Assembly (NCBI RefSeq): GCF_023516505.1
Contig: NZ_JAMGBB010000001.1
Location: forward strand, 1,302,001 to 1,366,000
Length of the DNA stretch: 64,000 nt
Direction: 5' to 3'
DNA from: Sphingomonas brevis
GTDB taxonomy: Bacteria; Pseudomonadota; Alphaproteobacteria; Sphingomonadales; Sphingomonadaceae
The notes under the pieces were generated by a model. The model did no database searches and was not told the origin of the DNA. It worked only from the letters and a program-made list of their open reading frames with translations. The position numbers and the translations under genes were made by a program. Of this stretch, positions 16,323 to 24,952 are shown one piece after another (the first letter of the stretch is position 1; the number at the start of each line of letters is the position of its first letter).

Positions 16323-17653
16323 CCGTCCTCAGCCTGGGTTCCGGCAGTGCCGATCGAGGAATCGACCAGGCCACTGCGCATCATGATCCAGAACAGCAGG
16401 ATGCCAGGCAGCGCCGCAGCCGTCGTCAGCAGATAGAAGTTCACATAGCCGAATGCGTCAATCAGCGCTCCGGCCGTGGTGCCGGTCAGGAACCTGCCGA
16501 CGATGCTCGCGGCCGCGGAAATCAGGGCATATTGAGCGGCGGTGAAGCGCAGGTCGCAGAGCGCCGAAAAATAGGCGACAACGCATACGCCGCCGATGCC
16601 GCTCGCGGTATTTTCAAAGCCGATCGCCGCGGCCATGCCGATGTTCGAATGGCCCGACATAGCGAGCAACGCGAAACTGAAATTGCTGATCGCCATCAGG
16701 ATCAGGCTGATCATCACCGACCGCTTCAGGCCGAGGCGTGAATAGAGGAGGCCCCCGATGAAGATGCCGATCAGATAGGCCCAGAAGCCGACACCGACAT
16801 CCCATAGCGCAATCTCATCGTTGGTGAATTTGAGGTCGTCGAACAACAGGCGGAAAGTAAGATTGGCGAGCGTGTCGCCGATCTTGTGGAGCAGGATGAA
16901 CAGCAGGACGAGCCACGCGCCCTGCCGCGAGAAGAACTCGACGAAGGGCTTCCACACCGCATCCATGGTGCCGGCAAAGCCGGGTTTTGTTGCTGCTTGG
17001 CGATGCCGTTCGGGTTCGCCGAACAACAGCGCAGTCAGCATCGCCGGCAACGCCAGCATCGCGCAGGCGAGATAAGCTGCTTCCCAGCCTTGCCGCGCAG
17101 CCACGACCAAAGCCAGGGCACCGGCGCCGGCCGAGCCGATCCTCCAGCCATATTGGCTCATGCCCGATCCGACACCCAGCTGGCGCGGCTCCAGCGCCTC
17201 GATTCGATAGGCGTCGATCACAATGTCGAAGCTGGCTCCAGCCACGCCGAGCAGGATTGCAGCGGTCACCACCGCACCAATGCCGTCCGTGGTCGGATCA
17301 ACGATTGCCAGGTTGGCCACCGCCGCCATGACTAGCAGGCCGGTAACCAGCATCCAGGAGACACGCTGACCTAGCCGGCCGATTACCGGCAATCTCACGC
17401 CGTCAATGATCCACGCCCAGAGGAATTTGAAGTTATAAGCGAGGAATATCAGCGTGAAGGCGGTGATCGTCGACTTGTCGATGCCATCCTGCTTCAGCCG
17501 AGTGGTCAGCGTCGCGCCGATCATCGCATATGGAAAACCCGATGAAATGCCGAGGAACAGCGCGGCCAGCGGCGCCTTTTCAAAATAAGGCTTTATCCCA
17601 TCCCACCAGTTGCGTGCCTGGCCATCGGTCGGGACTGCTGCTGTCTCGCTCAC
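16319..17653 (-). CDS. AmpG-like MFS permease
   Basis: The 444-residue protein has 12 hydrophobic helices and AmpG-family features: LGISSGFPYAMIGATLTTRLKQ near the start, FLWAWIIDGVRLP, and FENTASGIGGVCVVAYFSAL in the second half. AmpG permeases import muropeptides from the periplasm for cell-wall recycling and feed AmpR-type control. A GTG start with GGGGGAGA upstream is preferred to an in-frame ATG 43 codons earlier, because the extension is not family-like. Substrate assignment is by family only. Confidence 0.84.
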   Translation of the reverse strand: MSETAAVPTDGQARNWWDGIKPYFEKAPLAALFLGISSGFPYAMIGATLTTRLKQDGIDKSTITAFTLIFLAYNFKFLWAWIIDGVRLPVIGRLGQRVSWMLVTGLLVMAAVANLAIVDPTTDGIGAVVTAAILLGVAGASFDIVIDAYRIEALEPRQLGVGSGMSQYGWRIGSAGAGALALVVAARQGWEAAYLACAMLALPAMLTALLFGEPERHRQAATKPGFAGTMDAVWKPFVEFFSRQGAWLVLLFILLHKIGDTLANLTFRLLFDDLKFTNDEIALWDVGVGFWAYLIGIFIGGLLYSRLGLKRSVMISLILMAISNFSFALLAMSGHSNIGMAAAIGFENTASGIGGVCVVAYFSALCDLRFTAAQYALISAAASIVGRFLTGTTAGALIDAFGYVNFYLLTTAAALPGILLFWIMMRSGLVDSSIGTAGTQAEDG

Positions 17654-17774
17654 GCCATTCTCCCCCGGCTTTGGTCGAAGAGCAAAGCCTAGCAGCCTCG
17701 ATCCCAAGGGAAAGGGCAATCTACACTCGGTTCGCCCTTGAAACGCACCGTGTGGAAGCGCAGACTCCATTGCC

Positions 17775-18914
17775 ATGGACATGCCCCGAACGCCTCGCCG
17801 GCCAACGCCGGGACAGCGCGCCCTGGCCGAGGCTCTGGCTCACGGCGACGCAATCCTTGGCGAGCGCGTCGAGACCCTCCCCGCGAGCATCTACATCGAC
17901 CCGCAGCGGTACGAGGCCGAGCAAAGCCGCATCTTCGATCGAGTCCCTCACCTTTTGGCGCCGTCGGCCCTGCTGCCGGAACCGCGGACGGCGGTGGCGC
18001 ATGACGGCTATGGCACGCCGCTGATCCTGGCCCGCGACGATGATGGCCGCCCCCATGTTTTCGCCAATGTCTGCCGCCATCGAGGCACGCGGCTGATCGA
18101 TAGCTATGAAGTTGCGCCCGCCAAGCGGATCGTCTGCCCCTATCATGCCTGGGCCTACAAACCCGACGGCCAGCTAACCGGCATGCCGCGCGCCGACTGT
18201 TTCCCCGGCTTCGACAAATCGACCCATGGCCTTAGCGAGTTTCCGTGCGTCGAGGCGGGGGGGCTGATCTGGTGGGCCAAGGACGACAGTGCCGATTTCA
18301 GCGACGCCGAGGCGCTGGGTCCCGATCTGGACGCCTTCGGGCTGGGCGATCACTACCTCTACAAGCGCAAGACCCATGAAGTTGCCGGCAATTGGAAGCT
18401 GTTCGTCGACGCCTTCCTCGAAAGCTATCACGTCCAGCGGCTTCACGCGCATACGATCGCGCCATTCTTCACCGACGGGATCACCGCCGCCGATTTTGTC
18501 GGCAAGCACCAACGGGCCGTGGTCGGGCGCGAATCCTATCTGGCGGACATCGACCGAGACGATTGGACCCAGCTTCGTGCCGCGCTAACCTATACCTATC
18601 AGCTGTTCCCGGCCTCGGTGATTATCGTCAGTCCCGACTATATTAATTTGCTGGTCGGCATGCCGCAGTCGGTCGATCGTACGCTGGTCGAGGATTTCAT
18701 GCTGATCCCGGAAAAGCCGGCCACCAATGAAGCCGAGGCACATTGGCAACGCAGCTGGGACCTGCTCGACGGCGGCACGTTCGGAGCGGAGGATTTCTAC
18801 GCCGCTGCCTTGTGCCACAAGGGGCTGGCATCGGGCCGGATCGACCATATCGTCCTCGGAACATTGGAAGCGGGGATCGCCGACTTCCACCGCAAGGTCG
18901 AAGCAGCGCTCTAA
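17775..18914 (+). CDS. Rieske-type aromatic-ring-hydroxylating oxygenase, alpha subunit-like
   Basis: The 379-residue protein has an N-terminal Rieske domain with the 2Fe-2S ligands C100-x-H102 and C121-x2-H124 (CRHRG and CPYHAW). A catalytic domain follows with the mononuclear iron ligands H219 and H224 in ESYHVQRLHAH and a later aspartate. Such oxygenases hydroxylate aromatic rings or demethylate betaine-type substrates. No beta subunit, ferredoxin or reductase gene is adjacent, so electron transfer must use partners elsewhere. It overlaps the convergent response-regulator gene by 4 bp. Confidence 0.88.
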   Translation: MDMPRTPRRPTPGQRALAEALAHGDAILGERVETLPASIYIDPQRYEAEQSRIFDRVPHLLAPSALLPEPRTAVAHDGYGTPLILARDDDGRPHVFANVCRHRGTRLIDSYEVAPAKRIVCPYHAWAYKPDGQLTGMPRADCFPGFDKSTHGLSEFPCVEAGGLIWWAKDDSADFSDAEALGPDLDAFGLGDHYLYKRKTHEVAGNWKLFVDAFLESYHVQRLHAHTIAPFFTDGITAADFVGKHQRAVVGRESYLADIDRDDWTQLRAALTYTYQLFPASVIIVSPDYINLLVGMPQSVDRTLVEDFMLIPEKPATNEAEAHWQRSWDLLDGGTFGAEDFYAAALCHKGLASGRIDHIVLGTLEAGIADFHRKVEAAL

Positions 18915-19342
18915 ACCGTCGCCTTGGGGTAGAGCGTCAGGCCCTTCGGCGGTCGCGCCTTCTCTCCGGCCAAATAGCAGTCGATACAGCTCAGCGCCGA
19001 TCTCAAGGTGCGGTGGTTATAGGGCTTCATCAGAACGCCGATCACCAGCTCTTCGGCATTGTCGGGAGCCGCGCCGGTTACGAACAGCACCGGTATTCCG
19101 CGCCGACGCGCTTCCCTGGCGAGATCAATGCCGGTGCGCTGCCCGGTCAGCCGAACGTCGCACAGGATGAGGTCGACCGTTTCCCGATCGAGAGTCGCGA
19201 TCGCATCGGCATAGCGATCGAGCGTGGCGACCACTTCGTAACCTTCGCCGCTGATCAGATTTTCACTGTCGAACGCGGTCAGCGGCTCGTCCTCGACGAT
19301 CAGGATTCTATTGACGACGCGCTTGCGCTTCCCGAACAGCAT
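18911..19342 (-). CDS. Single-domain response regulator
   Basis: The 143-residue protein is a receiver domain alone: acidic pocket EDE (17-19), phospho-acceptor D62 in LCDVRLTG, threonine in FVTGAAP and lysine in LMKPYNH. The basic N terminus (MLFGKRKR) and short C-terminal tail carry no DNA-binding or enzyme domain, so it probably works by protein contact, as in the CheY or stress-response (Sdr-like) single-domain regulators of alphaproteobacteria. Its start codon is only 11 bp from the divergent pseudouridine synthase start. Confidence 0.9.
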   Translation of the reverse strand: MLFGKRKRVVNRILIVEDEPLTAFDSENLISGEGYEVVATLDRYADAIATLDRETVDLILCDVRLTGQRTGIDLAREARRRGIPVLFVTGAAPDNAEELVIGVLMKPYNHRTLRSALSCIDCYLAGEKARPPKGLTLYPKATV

Positions 19343-19353
19343 TCAGACCCCGT

Positions 19354-20175
19354 ATGAAAAACAATCCTCCTCCGCAACGAACGAAACGTGGACCGGTGCC
19401 GCATGGACGGCGGCCGGCCAAACCTCGGGGTCCCAAGCCAGGCCCGGCGCGCGAAGAAGGGCCGCAGCGCATTGCCAAGCTGCTGGCACGTGCGGGCATC
19501 GCGTCGCGCCGAGACGTCGAGCGTATGATCGCTGAGGGGCGGATCGCGCTCAACGGAGAGAAGCTCACCACGCCGGCCACGCTGCTCGACGATCTGAAGG
19601 GTGTGACGGTCGACGGGCAGCCGGTAAAGGCTCCCGGCGCAGCGCGACTGTTCCTGTTTTACAAGCCGTCGGGCAGCCTGACCGCGGCGCGGGATCCGAA
19701 AGGGCGGCCGACGATCTACGACAAGCTGCCGCCCGGCCTGCCGCGGCTGATGCCGGTCGGACGGCTCGACTATAATACGGAAGGGTTGCTCCTCCTCACC
19801 AACGACGGGGAGCTGAAGCGGCAGCTTGAGCTTCCAAGCACGGGCGTGGTCAGGCGATACCGGGCGCGCGCGTTCGGAGATGTGACCCAGGCCCAGCTCG
19901 AGGATTTGTCCGAAGGCGTCACGATCGAGGGGATCCGCTACGGATCGATCGATGCCAATCTTGAGCGGCGGACCGGCCGCAATTGCTGGATTGAGCTGTC
20001 GCTGACCGAAGGCAAGAACCGCGAGGTGCGTAACGTCCTGGCCTATCTAGGCCTGCAGGTCTCCCGGCTGATCCGCACCAGCTATGGCCCTTTCACCGTT
20101 GAAGGACTGGCGCCCGGCCAGGTCGGCGAAGTGCAGCGCGAGGATCTGTTTCGTTTCCGCCAGACCCTGAAATGA
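19354..20175 (+). CDS. RsuA/RluB-family pseudouridine synthase
   Basis: The 273-residue enzyme isomerises a specific uridine in rRNA. It has a basic, proline-rich N-terminal extension (residues 1-37), an S4 RNA-binding domain (RIAKLLARAGIASRRDVERMI) and the catalytic domain with GRLDYNTEGLLLLTNDG, where D139 is the nucleophile. RluB (23S U2605) is the likeliest member, but RluE or RsuA cannot be excluded. It overlaps rsmD by 4 bp, a common rRNA-modification pair. Confidence 0.92.
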   Translation: MKNNPPPQRTKRGPVPHGRRPAKPRGPKPGPAREEGPQRIAKLLARAGIASRRDVERMIAEGRIALNGEKLTTPATLLDDLKGVTVDGQPVKAPGAARLFLFYKPSGSLTAARDPKGRPTIYDKLPPGLPRLMPVGRLDYNTEGLLLLTNDGELKRQLELPSTGVVRRYRARAFGDVTQAQLEDLSEGVTIEGIRYGSIDANLERRTGRNCWIELSLTEGKNREVRNVLAYLGLQVSRLIRTSYGPFTVEGLAPGQVGEVQREDLFRFRQTLK

Positions 20176-20711
20176 GAATCGTCGCTGGCGAATGGCGCGG
20201 CCGTAAGCTGGTCGCGCCGGAAGGGCGCCAGACCCGTCCGACCGCGGACCGCACCCGCGAGACTTTGTTCTCGATGCTCGCCAGCCGGCTCGGCAGTTTC
20301 GAAGGATTGCGGGTCGCCGACCTCTACGCCGGAAGTGGCGCATTGGGGCTGGAGGCCCTGTCGCGCGGCGCGGCGCACGCCACATTTGTAGAAAATGACC
20401 GGGCCGCGCTGAAGGCGATCGATGCCAATGTCATGGCATTAGGCGCCGCCGCGCGCATTTCGATGCGGGCAATGTCTGCTGCGGCCCTTCCGACCGGCCA
20501 GGCCTATGATGTTGTGTTCGCCGACCCGCCTTACGAAGCAGGATCGGGCAGCGCGGTGGCCCAGGCAGTGGCCCGGGCCGATTGGCTCGCATCCGGTGGC
20601 TTGATGGCGATCGAGACCCAGCGAGGCGACGCAGTCGCGCCGCCCAAGGGCTGGGAGATCGATGCCGAGCGCGATGTCGGCCGGGCGCGGCTTACGCTTT
20701 TGCGCGCCTAG
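20172..20711 (+). CDS. rsmD: 16S rRNA (guanine-966-N2)-methyltransferase
   Basis: RsmD methylates G966 of 16S rRNA during 30S assembly. The 179-residue protein has the SAM motif DLYAGSGALGLEAL (about residues 50-63) and the catalytic DPPY (118-121) of amino-methyltransferases, plus the family start MRIVAGEWRGRKL. It is translationally coupled to the pseudouridine synthase. Its 3' end overlaps the convergent lysine-rich gene by 20 bp. Confidence 0.94.
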   Translation: MRIVAGEWRGRKLVAPEGRQTRPTADRTRETLFSMLASRLGSFEGLRVADLYAGSGALGLEALSRGAAHATFVENDRAALKAIDANVMALGAAARISMRAMSAAALPTGQAYDVVFADPPYEAGSGSAVAQAVARADWLASGGLMAIETQRGDAVAPPKGWEIDAERDVGRARLTLLRA

Positions 20712-21123
20712 CGGGCTTGGCCGACTTCGCAGGCCTGGCGGGCTTCGCCGATTTGGCCGGCTTCGAGGGTTTCGACGGCTTCGACGGCTTCGAGGGCCTC
20801 TTGACGTCGGTGAACTCGCTGATCAGCCGAGCGCCAATTGCCGCAGCGGCAGCCTTCCCGGCGGATTTCACCGACTTTGACGAAACCTTCTTCTTGCCCG
20901 ACAACCCTCCATCGGCAAGCGCGACGACTGCCGCAGTGGCGCCGAGGGCGAGCAGTTCCCCGACAAGCGGGTGATCGGCCAGCTTCCACAGCGCGTCAGC
21001 GGCATTGCCCGCCGCCTTCTTGACGGTCTTGCGCTTGGATTTGGGAGCGACCTTGGCGACGGCCTTCACCGCCTTGGCAACTTTCTTTTTCGCCTTCGGC
21101 GTCTTCGTCGTCGCTTTCGCCAT
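20692..21123 (-). CDS. Lysine/alanine-rich histone-like basic protein
   Basis: The 143-residue protein has a K/A-rich N-terminal tail, a central helical stretch with a hydrophobic segment (VGELLALGATAAVVALADGG), and a C-terminal tail of repeated SKP/AKP units such as PSKPSKPSKPSKPAKSAKPA. Such tails resemble histone H1-like bacterial proteins that bind DNA non-specifically, but the hydrophobic middle is unusual for that class. Nucleoid binding is an inference. The C-terminal codons lie opposite the last codons of rsmD. Confidence 0.7.
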   Translation of the reverse strand: MAKATTKTPKAKKKVAKAVKAVAKVAPKSKRKTVKKAAGNAADALWKLADHPLVGELLALGATAAVVALADGGLSGKKKVSSKSVKSAGKAAAAAIGARLISEFTDVKRPSKPSKPSKPSKPAKSAKPARPAKSAKPARRAKA

Positions 21124-21146
21124 GCTTGTCGCTCCTGTCGATTGGG

Positions 21147-22160
21147 TTATTCGGCTCTCGGTTCTTTCTCGACCATCCAGGTCTGGCCCTTGCTGACCAA
21201 TGCCTGGAGGTCAGCGGCCTTGCCCTTCGCCGCGCCTTCATTCTGCTCGATCACCGCGCTGTCGAAGGTCGGTGCCGGGTCTTCGTAGAGCACGCCGAGC
21301 GCGACCGGGAATCCGACCGGCGGGAGCTCGGCCAGCATATAGGCCACCGAGCGATTCCTTGGGTCGTGGACAATCACCTCGTGGCTGTCGCCTTCAACCA
21401 CCTTCAGCCGATGGTGTTCCATGTCGAGCGCGATGCCCTTTGTGCCGCCGGCGAACAGCATCTTTTCACCCGCAGCCAGCCACAGCTGCTTTTCCGCCGC
21501 GACCTCCTTCGAGGTGAAAGGCGCGAACACATCATCATTGTAGACGACGCAATTCTGGTAGATTTCAACGAAGCTGGCGCCGCGATGCGCATGCGCAGCC
21601 TTCAATACGTCGACCAGATTCTTGTGAACGTCGATGCCGCGGGCAACGAACCGCGCGCCCGAACCCAGCGCGTAGGAACATGGATTGACCGGCCGGTCGA
21701 CCGATCCGAACGGAGTCGAGGGCGATCGCGTTCCGATCCGCGAGGTCGGCGAATATTGGCCCTTGGTCAGGCCGTAGATCTCATTGTTGAACAGGAGCAG
21801 CTGGCAATCGAGGTTGCGGCGCAGCAGGTGCATGGTGTGGTTGCCGCCGATCGACAGCGCGTCGCCATCGCCGGTGATGATCCACACATCGAGCTCTGGA
21901 TTAGCGAGCTTGGTCCCGGTCGCCACCGCACAGGCACGGCCGTGAATCGTGTGGAAGCCGTAGCTCGCCATATAATAAGGAAAGCGGCTCGAGCAGCCGA
22001 TGCCGGAGATGAACACCGTCTTCTCGCGCGCCGAGCCGAGGTCCGGCATGGTCCGCTGCACGGCCTTCAACACGGCATAGTCGCCGCAGCCCGGGCACCA
22101 GCGCACTTCCTGATCGCTGGCCCAATCCTTGGCGGTGGTAACTTTTGTGACTTCGTTCAT
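21147..22160 (-). CDS. korB: 2-oxoacid:ferredoxin oxidoreductase, beta subunit
   Basis: KorB is the thiamine-diphosphate-binding subunit of the enzyme that decarboxylates 2-oxoglutarate (or a related 2-oxoacid) to the acyl-CoA with ferredoxin reduction. The 337-residue protein shows WCPGCGDYAV near the N terminus, the TPP/Mg2+ motif GDGDALSIGGNH, and LFNNEIYGLTKGQ. The ATG at 22160 is chosen because it overlaps the stop of the 28-aa gene, and the upstream extension is not family-like. It functions with KorA. Substrate choice between 2-oxoglutarate and others is by family only. Confidence 0.93.
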   Translation of the reverse strand: MNEVTKVTTAKDWASDQEVRWCPGCGDYAVLKAVQRTMPDLGSAREKTVFISGIGCSSRFPYYMASYGFHTIHGRACAVATGTKLANPELDVWIITGDGDALSIGGNHTMHLLRRNLDCQLLLFNNEIYGLTKGQYSPTSRIGTRSPSTPFGSVDRPVNPCSYALGSGARFVARGIDVHKNLVDVLKAAHAHRGASFVEIYQNCVVYNDDVFAPFTSKEVAAEKQLWLAAGEKMLFAGGTKGIALDMEHHRLKVVEGDSHEVIVHDPRNRSVAYMLAELPPVGFPVALGVLYEDPAPTFDSAVIEQNEGAAKGKAADLQALVSKGQTWMVEKEPRAE

Positions 22161-22243
22161 ACCAAATAACCGTTGAGCCAGAGATAGAGGAACACCACCA
22201 GCAGCAGCATGGCGATCAGCGGCCAGGGATTGATCGGTTTCAT
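22157..22243 (-). CDS. 28-aa single-helix membrane peptide between korA and korB
   Basis: Between the two oxidoreductase genes a 28-codon frame starts at ATG and ends in the ATGA that starts korB. The product is nearly all hydrophobic (MKPINPWPLIAMLLLVV, then a short aromatic tail), giving one transmembrane helix with a very short N terminus. The exact coupling to korB and the strand argue for a real gene. Possible roles are membrane tethering of the KorAB complex or simple translational coupling; neither is shown. Confidence 0.6.
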   Translation of the reverse strand: MKPINPWPLIAMLLLVVFLYLWLNGYLV

Positions 22244-22286
22244 TGCCGTGCGTCCCGATCAAACGTCGCAAAAGTCGCGCTCACGA

Positions 22287-22311
22287 CGCGCGCGCTAGGC
22301 GTGCGCGCGCG
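22287..22311 (-). repeat. GC-only inverted repeat right after the korA stop
   Basis: Nine bases of alternating C and G (22287-22295) can pair with nine at 22303-22311 around a 7-base loop, three bases beyond the korA stop. There is no T tract, so it is more likely an mRNA-stabilising or attenuating hairpin than a terminator. Confidence 0.4.
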
Positions 22312-22313
22312 AG

Positions 22314-24194
22314 TCATGCCAGCGCCTCCTCGATCGCCGCTTCGATCTCGGCGATGGTGAAGGGCTGTCCCGACACTTTGTTTACCGGCCGAGCGTCGAC
22401 CAGAAACTGGTCGCGCAGCACGGTCTTCAACTGGCCGCTGTTCATTTCGGGCACGATAATGCGCTCAAATCCCTTGAGTAGGACAGCGAGATTTTTCGGG
22501 AAGGGCGCGATGTAGCGGATGTGGATGTGCGCGACGTCCGCCCCGCGCGCCCGCGCCCGGCGAACCGCCTGGTGGATCGGGCCGAAGGTCGAGCCCCAGC
22601 CGACCACCGCCAGCTTGCCGCCTTCGTTGCCGAGGCAGATGTCCTGGTCCGGAATCGAGTTGGCCACCCCCGCGACCTTGGCCGCGCGCAGCCGGGTCAT
22701 CTCGGCATGGGCCTCCGGCGAATAGTCGATATTGCCGCTGCCGGGGTTCTTCTCAATCCCGCCGATGCGATGCTCAAGGCCGGGCGTGCCGGGCTTGATC
22801 CACGGCCGCGCCAGGTCATCGTTCCGCTCATAGGGCAGGACCTGGTCGTTGTCCGCGGCGGGAGCGGCGGCATATTTGACCGGGAACGGCGTATAGCCGC
22901 TCATGTCCGGCACCTTCCACGGCTCGGCCGCATTGGCGATATAGCCGTCGGTCAGCAGCATCACCGGCGTCATGTAGCGGGTGGCGATCCGAACGGCTTC
23001 GATCGCGCAATCGAACGCATCGGCCGGCGAACGGGCGGCGATCACGGGCATCGGCGCGTCGCCGTTGCGACCATAGACCGCCTGGTAAAGGTCGCTCTGT
23101 TCGGTCTTGGTCGGAAGGCCGGTCGACGGCCCCCCGCGCTGCGAATTGACGATCACCAGCGGCAGCTCGGTCATCACCGCCAGCCCCATCGCTTCGCCCT
23201 TCAAGGCAATGCCCGGCCCGGACGACGACGTGACGCCCAACTGCCCGGCGTAGCTGGCGCCGATCGTCGCGCAGATCGCGGCAATCTCATCCTCCGCCTG
23301 GAAGGTGGTGATGCCATATTCCTTGAGCCGCGACAGATGATGCAGGATCGCCGAGGCCGGCGTGATCGGATAGCCGCCGAAGAACATTTTGAGTCCGGCG
23401 AGCTGCGCGCCCGCAATCAGGCCCAGCGACAGCGATTCCGCGCCGGTTACCGTGCGATAAAGGCCCGGTTCCGCCGGTGCCGGATCGACGTGCCGCTGGC
23501 GAACCTGGCCGCCAATCTCGGCGGTTTCTCCATAGGCATGGCCGGCATTGAGCGCCGCGATATTGGCTTCGGCCAGTTCGGGGCTCTTCGCGAACTTCGA
23601 GATGAGCCAGTCGACGATCGGCTGGCGGTCGCGGTCGAACATCCACAGCGCCAGGCCAAGCGTCCACATATTCTTGCAGCGCAGCGCCTCCTTGTTGCCA
23701 AGGCCGAACGGTTTCACCGCATCGAGGGTCAGCTGTGAGATATTGAAATGGACCAGCTGCCATTTGGCGAGGCTGCCGTCCTCGAGCGGATTTTGCTCAT
23801 AGCCCGCCTTGGTCAGGTTGCGGGGCGTGAACTCGCCTTCATCGGCGATGATCAACCCGCCCTCACGCAGCGCGTTGGCATTCATCTTGAGCGCGGCCGG
23901 GTTCATCGCGATCAGGACGTCGGGCGCATCGCCTGCCGTATCGATCGCCGACGAGCCAAAATTGATCTGGAAGGCGGAAACGCCGAAAGTCGTGCCCTGC
24001 GGCGCTCGGATTTCCGCCGGGAAGTCGGGGAAGGTCGCGAGGTCGTTGCCGGCAAGTGCGGTCGAGAGCGTGAACTGACCACCGGTTAGCTGCATTCCGT
24101 CGCCGGAATCCCCGGCAAAGCGGACAACGACCGCTTCCTGTGGCGGATGGGATCGTGCTTCTTCGTCGGTAACGTTGTGGGTGGCCGTGGCCAT
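22314..24194 (-). CDS. korA: 2-oxoacid:acceptor oxidoreductase, fused gamma-alpha subunit
   Basis: This 626-residue protein combines the gamma domain (GDSGDGMQLTGGQFTLSTA near the N terminus, then FGSSAIDT) with the alpha pyrimidine-binding domain (YPITPASAILHHLS, FQAEDEIAAICATIGASYAG, TSSSGPGIALKGEA). The fused arrangement is the usual KorA type. With KorB it makes an alpha2beta2 enzyme feeding low-potential electrons to ferredoxin, as an alternative or supplement to 2-oxoglutarate dehydrogenase. AAGGA precedes the ATG. It is the promoter-proximal gene of the kor operon. Confidence 0.93.
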   Translation of the reverse strand: MATATHNVTDEEARSHPPQEAVVVRFAGDSGDGMQLTGGQFTLSTALAGNDLATFPDFPAEIRAPQGTTFGVSAFQINFGSSAIDTAGDAPDVLIAMNPAALKMNANALREGGLIIADEGEFTPRNLTKAGYEQNPLEDGSLAKWQLVHFNISQLTLDAVKPFGLGNKEALRCKNMWTLGLALWMFDRDRQPIVDWLISKFAKSPELAEANIAALNAGHAYGETAEIGGQVRQRHVDPAPAEPGLYRTVTGAESLSLGLIAGAQLAGLKMFFGGYPITPASAILHHLSRLKEYGITTFQAEDEIAAICATIGASYAGQLGVTSSSGPGIALKGEAMGLAVMTELPLVIVNSQRGGPSTGLPTKTEQSDLYQAVYGRNGDAPMPVIAARSPADAFDCAIEAVRIATRYMTPVMLLTDGYIANAAEPWKVPDMSGYTPFPVKYAAAPAADNDQVLPYERNDDLARPWIKPGTPGLEHRIGGIEKNPGSGNIDYSPEAHAEMTRLRAAKVAGVANSIPDQDICLGNEGGKLAVVGWGSTFGPIHQAVRRARARGADVAHIHIRYIAPFPKNLAVLLKGFERIIVPEMNSGQLKTVLRDQFLVDARPVNKVSGQPFTIAEIEAAIEEALA

Positions 24195-24259
24195 GCTAGT
24201 CCTTCAGATGTCTGGCTTTGTTTCCACAATAGGACTGCGCGGGTGATTCCGCCACCTTC

Positions 24260-24297
24260 TTGTGAGAGAGAATCAGGCTTGTGAGATAGAATCAGGC
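24260..24297. repeat. Tandem 19-bp duplication at a gene 3' end
   Basis: Two adjacent 19-base copies (24260-24278 and 24279-24297) differ at one base. The second covers the stop codon of the minus-strand membrane-protein gene ending at 24292, so the duplication lies exactly at its 3' boundary. Confidence 0.7.
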
Positions 24298-24843
24298 TAC
24301 CGCCAGCCGGGCCTTCCAGTCGATCCGGCTCAACATCATAACCGAAATCGCATAAGCCAGCGCAATCCCTGCCGCGACCGCGCCCATGCGGTTCGAGGGG
24401 ACCAGATGCCAGGCGGCGATCACGAACATGATCCGCATGGCGAGGTGGATGTATCCGACGGGGTGGTTGAGGGTCCAGGAGAAGATCACCCAGTGCAGCG
24501 CGAAGCAGATCCCGATCGTGACCGGGAAGAGCTCTGGCGCGTAGATCCACACCATGATGTGCACCGACCAGGTTGCCAGTGCCATCCAACGCCCTTTGGC
24601 CGCCAGGCCGAACAGCGGGTTGGCAACCGGATCGCCCAATTCCTCGCCGCGCAGCTTCATCATCAGCGCACCGATCGGCATGATCGACCAAAAGCACAGA
24701 GTCAGGACCAGATTGTGCCAACGCGGATCGACTAGCAGGCTCAGCAGCGCTGCCGCCGAGTAAGCAATGATGCCGGTGATCGGCAGCGCCAGCGAGCCAT
24801 TGCGGCGGGTGATGAAGTCGAGGCGCATTTCTTCAAAGGTCAT
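24292..24843 (-). CDS. DUF7010-like membrane protein
   Basis: The 183-residue protein has about six hydrophobic helices and a short charged N terminus (MTFEEMRLDFITRRNG). Segments such as SIMPIGALMMKLRGEE and FSWTLNHPVGYIHLAMR look like those of the DUF7010 family of unknown function; this match is from memory and not certain. A purine-rich GGGAGGGATAGG precedes the ATG. It is upstream of the kor operon on the same strand but separated from korA by about 100 bp. Confidence 0.65.
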   Translation of the reverse strand: MTFEEMRLDFITRRNGSLALPITGIIAYSAAALLSLLVDPRWHNLVLTLCFWSIMPIGALMMKLRGEELGDPVANPLFGLAAKGRWMALATWSVHIMVWIYAPELFPVTIGICFALHWVIFSWTLNHPVGYIHLAMRIMFVIAAWHLVPSNRMGAVAAGIALAYAISVMMLSRIDWKARLAVA

Positions 24844-24952
24844 CCTATCCCTCCCGATCCGCTAATTTATCGTCCGCCCCGTACGCCGCCGCCATGCTTC
24901 CCTCCAGCGGGTGAATGGAGTTAAATCAATATTTCCGGGTGGGGCGAAGGCA

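Noticed and set aside
22521-23738. A 405-codon plus-strand frame
   Set aside because: It is opposite korA and its translation is arginine- and glycine-rich without domain signals.
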